Origin: Clytia hemisphaerica
Taxonomy: Eukaryota > Cnidaria > Hydrozoa > Leptothecata > Clytiidae
Assembly (NCBI GenBank): GCA_902728285.1
Contig: CACVBU010000918.1
Span: forward strand, 515,086-579,085
DNA length: 64,000 bases
Direction of reading: 5' to 3'
Of this stretch, positions 1 to 11,412 are shown piece by piece. The position numbers and the translations under genes are program-made. Each line of letters starts with the position of its first letter. The first letter of the stretch is position 1. A model generated the notes under the pieces. It saw nothing but the letters and a program-made list of their open reading frames with translations, was not told where the DNA came from and made no database searches.

Positions 1-199
1 AGTTGGTATACTCAAACAAGAGGAATTTCGGCAAAAGTGTGATATTAAATATTAAAAATTCCCGTCTTTCTTTGCTTTTTAAGTACTGATTCTAGGTTTT
101 CAATCGACGTATTTAATATAGAATTTCGCACAACAAAATAACACATTAAAAAAACTTTTATTTTTGAACTGAGCAAATTTTCTTTACTTTGATAAATTT

Positions 200-2330
200 C
201 AGCTTTTTAATTCAATAAGATGTAATGTTACTTCAAAAAATGACTTCAAGATTCTTCCAAATTAATGACATTACTTCCTTAAAATCCATCGGCTCTGACC
301 ATTTACCTGTTTCTTTCTCTTTCTTTGATCCTTCTGCTCCTAAAAAATCTAAATTTGTTAAATTATATCATAAATTAAACATGGACACAGCATCCAGAAT
401 CATAAATCAATTCTCTTGTCTTTGGTACAAAGAAAGTAGAAGAAAAAACTAATAAATTTATGAACATTCTCCGAGAAATTGATAAGCATGTCCCTTTTAA
501 GAACATACCTAACAAAAACCAGGGAATGTCCATGGAATGCAGAAAACTAATCAAAGAAAGAAGAAGTACCATCAACCTGCTAAGAAAATACAAAAACAAT
601 AACTTTCTTAGAAACAGGAAAACAGAATTAAACAGGCAAATCAAAACTGAAATTCAAAAGAGCAACGATCAGAGATTTAATTTAATCAAAAAGAGGATGA
701 ACGAAAGGGAAACTACCAAAAAAACCATTCTAGATGCTGAGAAAATAAATACGTTGAGTATTTATTTTCTCAGCATCTAGAATGGTTTTTTGGTAGTATA
801 AAGACCAAACTTTCACTAAGGATGACGGCTCCAAGATTAAAGACAAGCAAGACATTGCAGATGCCTTTAAAGAAAGACAAGAAAATATCTTTCAGCCTAA
901 CTTATCAAATGATAGAAGACATAAGTATGTAGTTGACTACTGGTTCGAAAACACCCAATTCCACAGAAGAGAACGACATTCAATCTACCACATGTTAGAC
1001 CCATTATTAACCAGGCACGAAATAGATGAAAAAATAACAGAACAAGAAGTAGCTAATGTTCTTAAAAGCCTCAAAGTCCACAAAGCACCAGGTCATGATG
1101 CCATACAAAATAAACTTCTTTCCACACTTTCTCCTATTCTTATATCACCACTATCTTCTCTTTTTAATGACTGGTTAAATAATTCCATTTTTCCAGATAC
1201 ATTAAAAACAGCCAAAATTACAATGATTCCTAAAGTAAAAAACACTAAGAAAATTTCCGACCACAGACCTATAAGCCTTTTACCTGCCATAGGTAAACTT
1301 TTTGGAAAAATCTTAGCTAATAGAATTAATATTTGGGCTGAGGAAAATAATATTATAAATTAGGAACAGTCTGGCTTCAGAAATAAAGAGTACTGTAGCT
1401 AACTTTTTCTTTTATAATGACTTTCAAGAAGCAAAAATAAAAGGTGAAAGAATGCATGCTGTGTTTGTAGATTTCGAGAAAGCCTTTGATAAAATAAACC
1501 ACTCTCTTTTTCTATTTAAACTAAATTCTCTTGGAATCCCTAAATATCTTTTATATATCCTACATAGCTACTTAAAGGATAGGAAAGCATACATAAATCT
1601 CCCACTTTAATTCTGACCCTTTCTTGAGGAGGGTACCACAGGCTTCTGCCTATCACCCCCTTTTTTTTTTCTTTTTCGTGACATCCAAACCGTAAACAAT
1701 AAAATTCATGTCTCCTTCGCAGACGACCTTGCACTTTGAAGATACCGAAAGCCTATGCTTCTGCCCTAGATGATATGTGGCTCTCTTGATGGTTTAGCCC
1801 TGGGCTTAGTGGTAAATATGGACACACTCCGCAACATCCCTTTGGTACCGTAACTGTCCTTGGTCGCCCTGTTAGACTCCCCCCCGTAATAATAAAATTC
1901 CTAGGTTTACCCTTGACAACCCCCCTCTCTCACACACCATTACTGTAAATTATAAATCCTCCCCTCTTAACCTTTAAACAAAAACCCATAACCTGTTCCC
2001 CAATAAACTTTATGCTATATAAAAGTCTATTAAGATCAGATGGCTACTCCCTCTTTGTTTCTTAAGTACTCAAAGCCAAAGTATAGATGGAGAAATTCAA
2101 AATCAAGCCTGCCCTAATTAGGGCGATTATGAGACAGAATCGCAGACTTTACCCGATCAAAGTGTCATCAATCGAGCGTAAAAACACTTGCTAAAAACTG
2201 GTGACCAAAGTGTGAGTCTCCACCTCCTCAATTAAAACATTTCAGGACGAGACAAACCCGGAAAGCCAACATTATTGAAAAGATTAACTCTTTAGAAAAA
2301 CAATTCCTAGAAATCTATATCTTTTCTTCT
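200..2330 (+). pseudogene. degenerate LINE (endonuclease end plus reverse transcriptase)
   Basis: This is the decayed remains of a non-LTR retrotransposon. The first block ends an AP-endonuclease domain (SDHLPVSF near 290-320). The linker continues through 460-780 and resumes at about 800. Fingers-domain motifs follow at 992-1363 (HKAPGHDAIQNKLL, DHRPISLLPAIGKL). After the TAG at 1361 the frame breaks repeatedly, but RT pieces remain: SGFRNK near 1370, VFVDFEKAFDKINH near 1465 and SFADDLAL near 1710. A thumb-like piece (LYKSLLRSDGY) lies near 2010-2045. Several stops and frameshifts make it non-functional. The clade is probably Jockey/CR1-like, inferred from motif style only. A 40-bp inverted duplication at 713-796 interrupts the linker. 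Confidence 0.8.
713..796. repeat. near-perfect hairpin inside the LINE
   Basis: The left arm (713-752) and right arm (758-796) are reverse complements with a one-base bulge in an A run, around a 5-base loop (GTTGA). LINE coding is readable on both sides, so this looks like an inverted duplication of LINE sequence that arose in place, not an element insertion. No flanking target duplication is visible. Confidence 0.9.
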
Positions 2331-3840
2331 TAGCGCTACAGCTCGTTTAGTCTCCTAGGTCTTTTCGTTTTGTCAGTAATCGAGACCAAAACTTGATCTG
2401 TTCTCTTATCTAACAAGTTATCTGTCTACTCACCTTAATTCACTCCGACCTTTCTACTTTATTTTTATAAACCCGTTGATTGGCGTAGGTATCCGTTATA
2501 GTAACATTTAACCCAGGAAGTTAATTTACCAACCATATTATATGTATATATACATTAAAAAACCCTTTCTTTCTTTATTAAATAAATCTCCATAAATCCA
2601 GCTTCTTTCAACACTAATCATTAAAGTAATATCTTCTAAATCCTCTTAATCCTTTCTTAAAATTATTAATCCATTCTTTTCCATCTTACATATTTAAATT
2701 TTTAATCAGAAATTCCCCACGTTCAGTAGGCTGGGTACAGAAAAAGTTAACTAATTAAAATCCTCTTGACTACAACAACTTCACAGATCGATCGACTTCA
2801 AAAAATGACTTCAATTTCTTTTAAATCATTTTAGTATGTGACGCCATTTAATCAAAAAACTTAAATATCTTCCAACTGGAGCCACTTTTGGCGATAAAAT
2901 TTTGCCCATAAATTTAGTGGAGCATTATTGTAAATCAGTGAAATCAAAATTGTTATTATTTTTGCTGACGTCAGCGAAAATATGCCAAATTCGAATTTTT
3001 GCAATAAAATGCTGAAGTCATCATTTTTTTCCAAAATTTTTTTTTGAAAATTTTCTTTGCCTTAATATCTTTCAGTGTGCAAAATTTCAGCTTTATAATC
3101 AAAACATATCAAAAGTTATTGCAAAAAACGGTTTTATGATGTCATCGGGTGGCCTGAAATCAAAATTTCTTAATTTTGGGCCGAAAATTTGAAATTTTTG
3201 AAAAATTCTTTTTTCATACTACAAGTTACCATTTTTTTCACAGAAATTAATCAAAATGAACATGAAACAATGAAATCCTTACGTTTAATCGTGATTTTTA
3301 GTACTTTTTACCCCCGGATTTCTTCATTTTTTCATTAGGTGCCCCCTACAAAAGGAGTATTAATTCTTGGACAGAACTGATTTTTTTTCAAATTTTTTTT
3401 TCAACCCATAGTGTAATTATCAAAGATCATCTAGAAGAAAAAAGATCAGAAAATTCTAAACTCAAATTTGAATTATAGCCAAAACATGCCCAAAATAGAG
3501 TTTTTTTTCTATTTAAAAATGCCCCTTTTTGGGCCACTTTTTGGAAGGCCCTCTGCAGTTAAAGTTGGCTAACTTTTGCTCCAATTAGCTTCACAAAAAA
3601 TCCCATAGCTTTTTTTCTATAAATGCTAGGGAAGTCAACGACCCCTCGTTGAAACGAGAAAAGATAAAGCTTTCCAAAAACCAAGTTTGACAGGGGGGTT
3701 TGAAAGTTTGAAAATCGGCCTAAAGTGCCTACTTGCATTCAATAGAATGATATGTCCCTTGAGATATTAAATGATTTTTTTAATGAATAGAAAGTCGTTT
3801 TAGTGAAATCCGCTAGGAGTAAATCACCATGGCAATAATT
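2331..3840. other. AT-rich non-coding stretch, no gene seen
   Basis: No coding frame with recognisable features was seen. The right half (about 2930-3200) contains TGACGTCAGC-type motifs and poly-A/T runs in a style that recurs at 50846-51531, so it is probably an old non-coding repeat. The left half is simple AT-rich sequence following the LINE remains. Confidence 0.5.
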
Positions 3841-3964
3841 CCATCCAGGCATAGGTTATGCTTATTATATGCTTATGAATCATGCTTATGATTCACTTCA
3901 TTCGCCAAGTTTTTAGTGAAAATTCAGAAATTTTGTAAAACTTTGTTCAGATTTTGGGAGCAGT
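3841..3964. repeat. left half of an interspersed repeat split by the CR1-like LINE
   Basis: From the CAGGCATAG stretch to GGGAGCAGT this matches 49211-49330, including TTATGCTTATTATATGCTTA and the TTCAGATTTTGGGAGCAGT end. The rest of the same repeat reappears at 8816. The 49163-49520 copy is uninterrupted, so this copy was split by insertion of the LINE at 3965-8815. Confidence 0.75.
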
Positions 3965-3996
3965 ACATTTTGAACATTTTTTGAACATTTTGAATA
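3965..3996 (-). repeat. 3'-terminal short tandem repeat of the CR1-like LINE
   Basis: Read on minus, the element ends in two to three imperfect units of ATGTTCAAA just before the CAGT target site. CR1/L2 elements typically end in such microsatellite-like units, which serve as priming sequence for target-primed reverse transcription. Confidence 0.65.
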
Positions 3997-4243
3997 TATT
4001 TACTACCCAGGTGAGGTAGAAGGGACACCCCTTTTAGAAACTTAATTCTAATAAAAATACAGAGGTCGACCTAAGAAAAAATATACATATATAACCGTAA
4101 AAACTATAAACTTTGTTTGATATTTACATTTAAAAAATAGCCTTATTAGCTACAGGATTTATAAATATAAAACCAGTTACATCTGAGAAAAAAAAAATAA
4201 TAATAATTAAATAATAATAACAATAAGAATAATAACAATATTT

Positions 4244-6038
4244 CTAAATCTCGTACAAGCTCATGCAGATAACAAAAGAGAAATTTTTCAATTCTTTGAG
4301 TTTAAGTTCTGAAAGATTATCGTCGGAAAAGATACGTTGAAGCTCATTCCATTGGTTTGAGGAAATCCTTGTGAAAGAGTGCAATCCATAGTTAGTGTTG
4401 ACATTGGGTCGAAAAATTAATTCAATGATTTTATCTCTAGTTCCAATCTCATGTTGGGTTTTCATGAATTTTAAAGTGTTTAGGGATTCCAGAGGAAGAT
4501 TTTGGTTGAAATATTTATGAACATACATAATGTTCATAACTTTGACTTGATCAAAGATATTGAGAAGTCCTAGATTAGCTAGAAGAGGATTGGCAGATAC
4601 CATAGGGCCATTGAAGGTCATGATTCTGGCCGCAATATTTTGAAGAGTTTGGATTCTGTGGGTTGTTGTATTGTCACGCAAAGCCCAGATTTGAGCAGCA
4701 TATCTAGCATGTGAGGCAAAAATTGCATGATAGACATTGACTAAGGTTTTTGTAGGAACATAATGACGTATTTTTGAGAGAGCTCCGTTTGCTCTGCGGA
4801 GTTTAGTAGCAACGTTCGAGACATGTTGCTTCCAGTTAAGATGCTCATCAAGATAGACTCCAAGATATTTAACCCACTTACTGGGTGTTAGAACTTGACC
4901 GGCCAGCTTGAGTCGGGGAATGCAATCAGGGCGCTTCCAAGGAGATCGAAAGATAACAAATTCAGTCTTACTTGCATTGAGAGATATTTTGTTGGCCTTG
5001 AGCCAGCTGACCAAAACCCTAAGATCTGCATTAACTCGTCCACACAAAGACCATACTGTACTAGAAAAGTTAAGAAGATGAGTGTCGTCTGCAAAGTGGT
5101 AGGTTTCAGATGTCTTAATACAGGAATGTAGATCATTGATGTAGAGTAGAAAGAGCAATGGCCCTAGGACAGAGCCTTGAGGGACACCATGTCTTATAGG
5201 TAGAAGCTCAGAATTGGAATTAGATAGAGAGACAAATTGAGAACGGTCAGAAAGATATGACTTGAACCAAGCATTTTCGATGCCACGAATACCGTAGTGA
5301 TCTAATTTAGCAAGAAGAATTTCATGATCAACAGTGTCAAAGGCCTTCTGGAGATCAACAAACACGCCACAGGCAAATTCTTTATTATCAAGTTTGTTTC
5401 TAATTCGCTCTGTGATGTTTATAAGGGTATCAATGGTTGAGTGAGCTTTCCGAAAGCCAAATTGTTTTGAGTAAATCTGGTTATACCGATTTAGAAAATT
5501 TATTACTCGAGAGTAAGCTACCTTCTCGTAAATTTTTTCGATATTAGAAAGCAGAGATATAGGCCTGTAGTTAGAAACATCCAGAGGTGATCCTTTATTT
5601 TTAAAGACAGGAACGACTTTGGAGATCTTAAGAGATGAGGGAAATATTCCTGTTTCAAAGGATTTGTTGATAAGGAAAGATATTTGAGTGGATAAATCTT
5701 GGTTCAAAAGTTTAAGTATTCTGACTGGGATGCTGTTCGGACCTGAAGATTTAGAGGGCGAGAAGGAATTAATTATTTTAGTGATTTCTTCTGGGGTCGT
5801 TGGCGCAAAAAATATTGAGTTTTGATTTGGGTTTTTCATGAAGCTTGAGAAATGATGGTTAGGTGGCTGCATCTTTTCTCTGATAGAGTCCGCTATGGAA
5901 GTGAAGAAATCATTAAAAGAATTAGCAACTCTTTTGGGATCAGAGGTTACAGTGTCCCCAACTGAGATTGATATAGGGCAAGTTGACTTACCTGATTTTG
6001 AAGAAATAATGTCTCTAACACCAGACCATACTTTTTTT
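4244..6038 (-). pseudogene. LINE ORF2, reverse transcriptase half
   Basis: The open frame of 542 codons starts at an internal Met (5872) but continues upstream to about 6030 (VRDIISSKSGK..., KRVANSFNDFF), so the Met is not a true start. RT motifs in order are SSGPNSIPVRIL, VSNYRPISLLSNIEKIYEK, KQFGFRKAHSTIDTL, GVFVDLQKAFDTVDHEIL, HGVPQGSVLGPLLFLLYIN, and the catalytic FADDT at about residue 260. A thumb domain with KYLGVYLDEHLNWKQHV follows. The active site looks intact. Upstream the frame is lost in an A-homopolymer near 6035, which separates it from the endonuclease half. The stop at 4244 is followed by about 280 bp of 3' UTR. Confidence 0.9.
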
Positions 6039-7602
6039 CATATTTTTTAGAGTGTCGGTTGAAGTAATTAGTAAAATGAAAGGTACTTACTCCGTCTAGT
6101 TAATGAAACAATTGTATTTCTATAGGTGTTATATTTATTTTTGTAATTTAGTTTTTCTTCTGCTTTTTTTAGTTTTTAAGTATTTTCGTTGATAAAAATC
6201 TCGTTTTGACATAGATTTTACTATGCCAGGGGGTGATCCAAGGTTTGAGCTGTGATTTGACTTGATTTTTTGTAAGTTTGACTGTGGGAATGTGTCTCTC
6301 CAGAAGGTCTTTGATTTCATTATTAAAAACATCAAAACAAGCACTGGGGTGGAGATGAGAGGATTCATAAAGAGCAGCCCAGTCAATATCTAAGTAGTCA
6401 AGAATGAAGTTGACCTCATTAAATTTTTGCCAGTCTTTCCGAAAATAGGGACAATTGTCTAAGATTTTGTCAAGATTAAGAGAGGGGAAAAGGCAGAATT
6501 GTGGTAGATGATCAGATATAGAGTGGCATATATTACCTGAAATTGTTCCTGACTCAGAAGGGCTAGAAAAAATATTATCGATGAGAGTTTTGGAATGGTC
6601 AGTTATCCTTGTAGGGAGAAGAATTTGAGGAAGAATAAGGTGGGAGTCAAGGATATCCATGAATGATGAAGCCTCAGCTGATTCTTCACATTTGAGCAGG
6701 TCTATGTTGAAGTCACCAAGCAAAATAATTTGTTTTTTCTCACGTTTTATTTTGTGAAGCAGTGGTTGTAAGAATTCTTCATTGAAAGTTTTTATGGACA
6801 TGCATGGATGGCGATATATGTTACCAACTAAAATGTTGGGACGGTTTGAGAGAATGACTTCAACAAAGACAGATTCAAGACTGAGAGATTGATAACAGGA
6901 ATTACTGAGATCTTGTCTGGGTTTATATAGAAGTTTCTTGGAAATGTAGAGAGAGACCCCACCAGCAGAAGATTCTGTCGGAGTGAAAAATTTTTCATAC
7001 CCTGGAATAGTGAAGTCACTTTTTTGTTCCAGGGGAACAGATTCTAGAGTAGATTCAGGCTGGTCGGTCAAGCTTCTAGTTTCAGAGATACCAACAAAAC
7101 TAAAACTGGAATTTATCAATGCTAGAAGATTTATTAGTTTGTCAAAATGTTTAGACATTGATGCAATGTTTAGATGGAACGCAGAGCAATCAAAATTATT
7201 TTTAGAGATTACGTCATTGAGTTCGTTGCAGTCAAGGTAACTGCAACTGTTGTTGTGAAATTGGATGTTATCTTCTTCATCTTTTTCACTGGCAGTGGTG
7301 CCAGTGACGACTTTGTTAAGATCAGAAAGTAGTGTTTTCAACTCATCATTAAGATTGGAGCTAGAGAAATCAGTTGTTTTTTGGTCTTCAGGTTTATTAT
7401 TGAAAATATACGAACCTGGTAATGTATTGTTAATGCAAACAGGACAATACCAGTTTGGAGAATTGGGTAAAGACAGAGCTTGAAATTGTTTTCGTGATAA
7501 CCCTGAACATTTGTGTTGGTGGGTCCAGAGGTCACATATGTCACATTGAATTGAATTACACTTATCACTAACAGTTTTTTTACAAACAGGACATTTGTCC
7601 AT
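6039..7602 (-). pseudogene. LINE ORF2, PHD-like finger and endonuclease half
   Basis: ORF2 probably starts at the ATG ending at 7602. The first 60 residues form a cysteine-rich PHD-like finger (CPVCKK, CDICDLWTHQHKC, WYCPVC), a domain often found at the start of ORF2 in CR1-like elements of invertebrates. An AP-endonuclease follows: LNIASMSKHF, VGISETR, GGVSLYIS, GNIYRHP, LLGDFNIDLL and the terminal SDHLPQF. The main frame runs to 6169. Coding sense then continues in two other frames (SMSKRDFYQRKYLK, then YRNTIVSLTRRSK), so at least three small indels lie between about 6230 and 6030. Confidence 0.85.
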
Positions 7603-7833
7603 AAATGAAATGAGCTTAAAAAATTCAAAAGACGAGAAAAGTGTTTAAAGTAGTAAGAATCAGGCAATAAATGCAATGAGCTATGTACGTGAAGAGATTG
7701 TTGAGGTGGTGAGAAATAATAAAAAAATATACCTAAGATGAAATTGTTAACGAACTTTTCTTTCTTGGAGCATAGGTTGGAGTCATTCTACGTTAGTTTG
7801 TGTTAGTTTCAGCATTCAGGTTGGTTAGCATAG

Positions 7834-8652
7834 TTACATAGGGGCATCAAATCGTTCATAGTTTAGATCATGAATAATATAAGCAAGATGGTCCTCATTT
7901 GTAAAAGTGTGAATATTTCTGCCACGCAAAGGATTTTTGAGGCAAGCTTTCAAATTTCCTTCAATGTCCGCAAAAATAAAATTTACCAACTTGTTAAAAA
8001 TAGTTCCTTCTTTAGAAATTTTCTCTTTCAAGGATTTGAGAGTTTTCGAGCGTTGACGAGTAAGAGAAGGTTGAAGTGATACCAGTGAATCCTTCTTGAT
8101 TTGTCTTCGTTTCATGTAAAGACTCTTAACAGTTGAATGTTTGGAGAACTTTACAATTATTGACTGCTTTCCATTGATAACTGGTCCAACTGGGTGGGCT
8201 TTGTCAATTGATGATGTAGTGACCTCAGGGGCACTTTTTTCGAGGATTGTCTTGATGTTCCCAACATGGTCAAAGTTTTTGTCATTAGTTGCAGGAACAC
8301 CATTGACAACAATACATGATCGTCTTGAGTATTGTTCAGCATTGTCTAGTTCATTTTTCAGTAAGGTGGAGGTTTGTGAAGATATAGCGATTTGAGAATT
8401 AGCAATAACCAGGTTATGTTCAAGATTATCAACTCTTTTTGATAGAGTACTGACCTCTTTTTGTAGGGCTAAGATTGTAGTTAGCATCACTTCTTTGGAG
8501 ATGTCATCCACGTCAATATCGATGGTATTGTTCTCGCTATCATCTAATTTTTCAAGCCTTTTTGTCAAATTTACCATAGCAGGAGATTTCTGTGACAATG
8601 TTGGTGTTGAAACATTTTCTTGTTGGACTGCTTTCTTCCCTTTGTTGGGCAT
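7834..8652 (-). CDS. LINE ORF1 protein (coiled coil plus RRM-like)
   Basis: An intact 272-codon frame. The N terminus is Lys-rich. Residues about 45-115 are heptad-like and probably form a coiled coil (LALQKEVSTLSKRVDNLEHNL). The centre carries EQYSRRSCIVVNGVP, the start of an RRM-like domain typical of LINE ORF1 RNA-binding chaperones, with a basic C-terminal part (SLTRQRSKTLKSLKEKI). In the family, ORF1 trimerises and coats the element RNA. It lies upstream of ORF2 with a 231-bp gap. Unlike ORF2 it has no internal break. Confidence 0.85.
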   Translation of the reverse strand: MPNKGKKAVQQENVSTPTLSQKSPAMVNLTKRLEKLDDSENNTIDIDVDDISKEVMLTTILALQKEVSTLSKRVDNLEHNLVIANSQIAISSQTSTLLKNELDNAEQYSRRSCIVVNGVPATNDKNFDHVGNIKTILEKSAPEVTTSSIDKAHPVGPVINGKQSIIVKFSKHSTVKSLYMKRRQIKKDSLVSLQPSLTRQRSKTLKSLKEKISKEGTIFNKLVNFIFADIEGNLKACLKNPLRGRNIHTFTNEDHLAYIIHDLNYERFDAPM

Positions 8653-8815
8653 TTTGTTAGTGAATTATTATAGCTTGATGTTTTAATAATTGGATTTATG
8701 AAGATTGTTGATGAATGCTTCAGATTGACTTGATAGTTGAGTTGATTTGTAGAAGTTTTTCCAAAGTTATCAGAGCTACGCCGCCATTTTGAAAGTCCGT
8801 GAAACTTTTGAAACT

Positions 8816-9010
8816 CAGTGGAATGTAGGAAACCGTAGAAAGTCTTTTTTCTTACTTGACCTCTACCAAACCTTTTTCAACAGATGAAAATAATAACTGG
8901 AAAAATATCTCAGGCTGACATATATGCTTATGTGATGTTTAGGAATTCTGCAAATCTGAGCCTTTATAAGCTTTATGCTTATAAAAAGAAAAACAAGTAT
9001 CCCTTTCAGG
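8816..9010. repeat. right half of the split interspersed repeat
   Basis: From CAGTGGAATGT this matches 49326-49515, including TTACTTGACCTCTACCAAACC and GGCTGACATATATGC. It continues the repeat begun at 3841-3964, and the CR1-like LINE lies between. Confidence 0.75.
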
Positions 9011-9520
9011 TTCATCACAAAGTTCCCTAGGATATGGCAAGCTCATTTAGAGAGGATAGCTGTTTTTTTGGTTGTGAAAGAAATTTGGAAATAAACCATG
9101 ACATCAAGTTTAGCGACCTGAAAAAGCTCAATCTTTCTATCATCAATTATATAGTCATATTTTTCTCGTTTTTTATTTTCATTATAGATTCATCGTAGTA
9201 CTTTCATTATTATAAGGTTATTACTATAACGACGAGGAACAAGAAGTAAGGAGAAGTAAAGAGCAGTAACGAATGCTTAAATGGAAGTGACGATTACCAA
9301 ACCTAAGTAACGAGTACTTTAGTCAAGAAAATGACGCTTCATTGTGATGCTTTTGTCAGCAGTTAATTGTTTAAAGATTGATGACGTCATTTCTAGATTT
9401 TTTTTCAGGCACCTATATCTCGTGATTGGCTTGTTTGTTTCCTTTCAAAGTTGGCATGTGACACCTTGACAATAATGCTTTGAAATTAACCTAATTAGAT
9501 TTAATTTAGATTTTCCAACA
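9011..9520. other. no gene seen
   Basis: AT-rich sequence with a purine-rich direct-repeat patch (about 9225-9315) and a TGACGTCA-containing stretch near 9380. No coding frame or structured element was recognised. Confidence 0.4.
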
Positions 9521-11412
9521 GAAACACCCTATTACGAAATCAAAACAACAAAAACAACTTCATTGACAAACTACGACAACAACATAGAACACCTCTAACA
9601 GAGAAGAACATCATGTCCCAAACGACGATCTTAAAACTGTTAGAAAATTGTTATAAACTACTAACACCACACATTCAATCTCCTGAACAATGAAAAGCAG
9701 CTTAACTACCTGGAAGACTTACGCGAGTGAAGAATAACACCGAAGGGACTTATACCCACGTTACAGTCCAAACTCAAACTATCAGAAACGAACCAAATAA
9801 AATGGCGCCAAATATTGGAGGAGTCAGGGAGAAAACCTTATTATTGACCACCATAAAGAAACGATCACTTTCCACGAGGAAAAAGCTAATCACTTTAAGC
9901 TCAAACTGGACAAAGACACTCTAATGACAGCAAACATCGAAATCAAACGTGACTACCTTTCCAAATCCCGAAAGAGAAAAACATCGAAAACATTGACGAA
10001 CAAAACAACTAATTTGTAGTGTATATAATGTAAATAGTAGCTTTAAATTTTTAAAAAAGAAACATGAACCTTATTGCAAAAAAACTTAAACTCTCCAGTC
10101 AAACTATCCAAAAGAAACAAGAATAAAATCAATTCCCTTACAGAAGATATTCAACTTGCTGTTGACGCCTATATTCTCCCAAATATACTACTTTTCAAAG
10201 AATCCACCTAAGAAAAATAGAATAAAAAAGATTACAGAAAGAAAAACTGGAAACCATCCCTACCAGATAATTTTGAGTTTGTTTCTTATATCAATAAAAC
10301 AAAAATAGAAATCACGAATAAGTTTGCAAACGACATACTACTAAAACACTTAAACGATTGGCAACAAATAAAAATATCGAAATAAAAAAAAACAGACAAA
10401 GGCAACTCCATTGTTATTCTCAACAAATCTGATTATGAAGGAAAAGTCATGGAACATCTAAATGATACTAAATCTTACGAACACATTACATCTGAAAACC
10501 CATTAAAAGACCTAAAAACAAACATAGAGGCCTTCCTGGAAACAATTCTCAAACATTATCATATTGATTAAAATACCTATGAATTTTTACTCCCCCAACC
10601 GATCCTAGAACAAACCTTTCTATATACTACCTAAAATTCACAAAACATCCATACCAGGAAGGCCCATAGTATCCTCAGTCAACTCAGTTACCGAAAATAT
10701 ATCTGAATTCCTAACAAAGTGCATCCAACCTCTAACAAAAAAAACTGGACTCCTATATAAAAGACACTAAAGACTTCCAACAAACAATCCTCAAACATAA
10801 AAACGCACTAAACACAAAATAGCTTGTAACAATTGATGTAAAATCATTATATACGAACATACTTCATGAGGAAGGCATCCAAGCCTGCCTCTTTTTCACT
10901 GAATAATACAAAAGCGAATTACCATCTTTCACCCCAAATAACACAATCCTTAAAAAAATGCTACACTTTGTACTTGAAAACAACTACTTCTAATTTAAAG
11001 AAGACCTATATAAACAACTTTTTTGGTACCAGCATGGGAACCAAAATTGCTCCACCCTATGTAGATTTATTCCTCGGAAAATTCGAAAATGACCTAATAC
11101 TGACTGAAACATTCACTCCAAAAATAAACCTATACAAACGCTTTCTAGACGACATTTTTATCTTATGGATTAGCTCATTAAAATAATTAAATGCATTTTT
11201 TAAATCACCTCAACAATCAATCAAATTTACATGTAACTATTCAAAAAACAAGATTGACTTCCTTGACACCACAATATATATTAACAAGGAGACTAAATTT
11301 GTTTTTCAAAACCATTCCAAATGTACTTTTCATGTCACCACCACAAGACAAACAATCATCATCTAGACAATTGCAAAACATCGGATTACTGTTCCTAAAT
11401 CTAAATCCTTAA
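9521..11412 (+). pseudogene. Penelope-like element, decayed reverse transcriptase
   Basis: Coding sense is spread over all three plus frames with many stops. Ordered pieces identify a Penelope-like RT: DKGNSIVILNKSDYEGKV near 10396-10450, GRPIVSSVNSVTENISEFL near 10660, SYIKDTKDF near 10755, VTIDVKSLYTNI near 10830, GTSMGTKIAPPYVDLFLGKF near 11030, the catalytic RFLDDIFILW near 11140, and NKIDFLDTTIYINK near 11245. The palm signature (here LDD) and the SMGT..AP motif are characteristic of the family. No GIY-YIG endonuclease was found after the RT, because unrelated minus-strand coding begins at 11363, so the 3' part appears missing. The 5' part before 10066 is too decayed to assign. Confidence 0.75.

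Larger units (their letters stand above)
3965..8815 (-). mobile_element. nearly full-length CR1-like LINE
   Basis: A complete-looking non-LTR retrotransposon on the minus strand. It has a 5' leader (8815-8653), ORF1 (8652-7834), a 231-bp spacer, and ORF2 with PHD finger, endonuclease and RT (7602-4244). The short 3' UTR ends in tandem ATGTTCAAA-like units instead of poly-A, as expected of CR1/L2 clades. CAGT lies at both edges (3961-3964 and 8816-8819). The uninterrupted copy of the host repeat at 49321-49335 shows an empty site with a single CAGT, supporting a 4-bp target duplication and both boundaries. ORF2 has several frameshifts at 6030-6230, so this copy is probably inactive but young. 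Confidence 0.85.

Noticed and set aside
4895..5131. Plus-strand frame inside the LINE RT
   Set aside because: It is a shadow of the strongly supported minus-strand RT.
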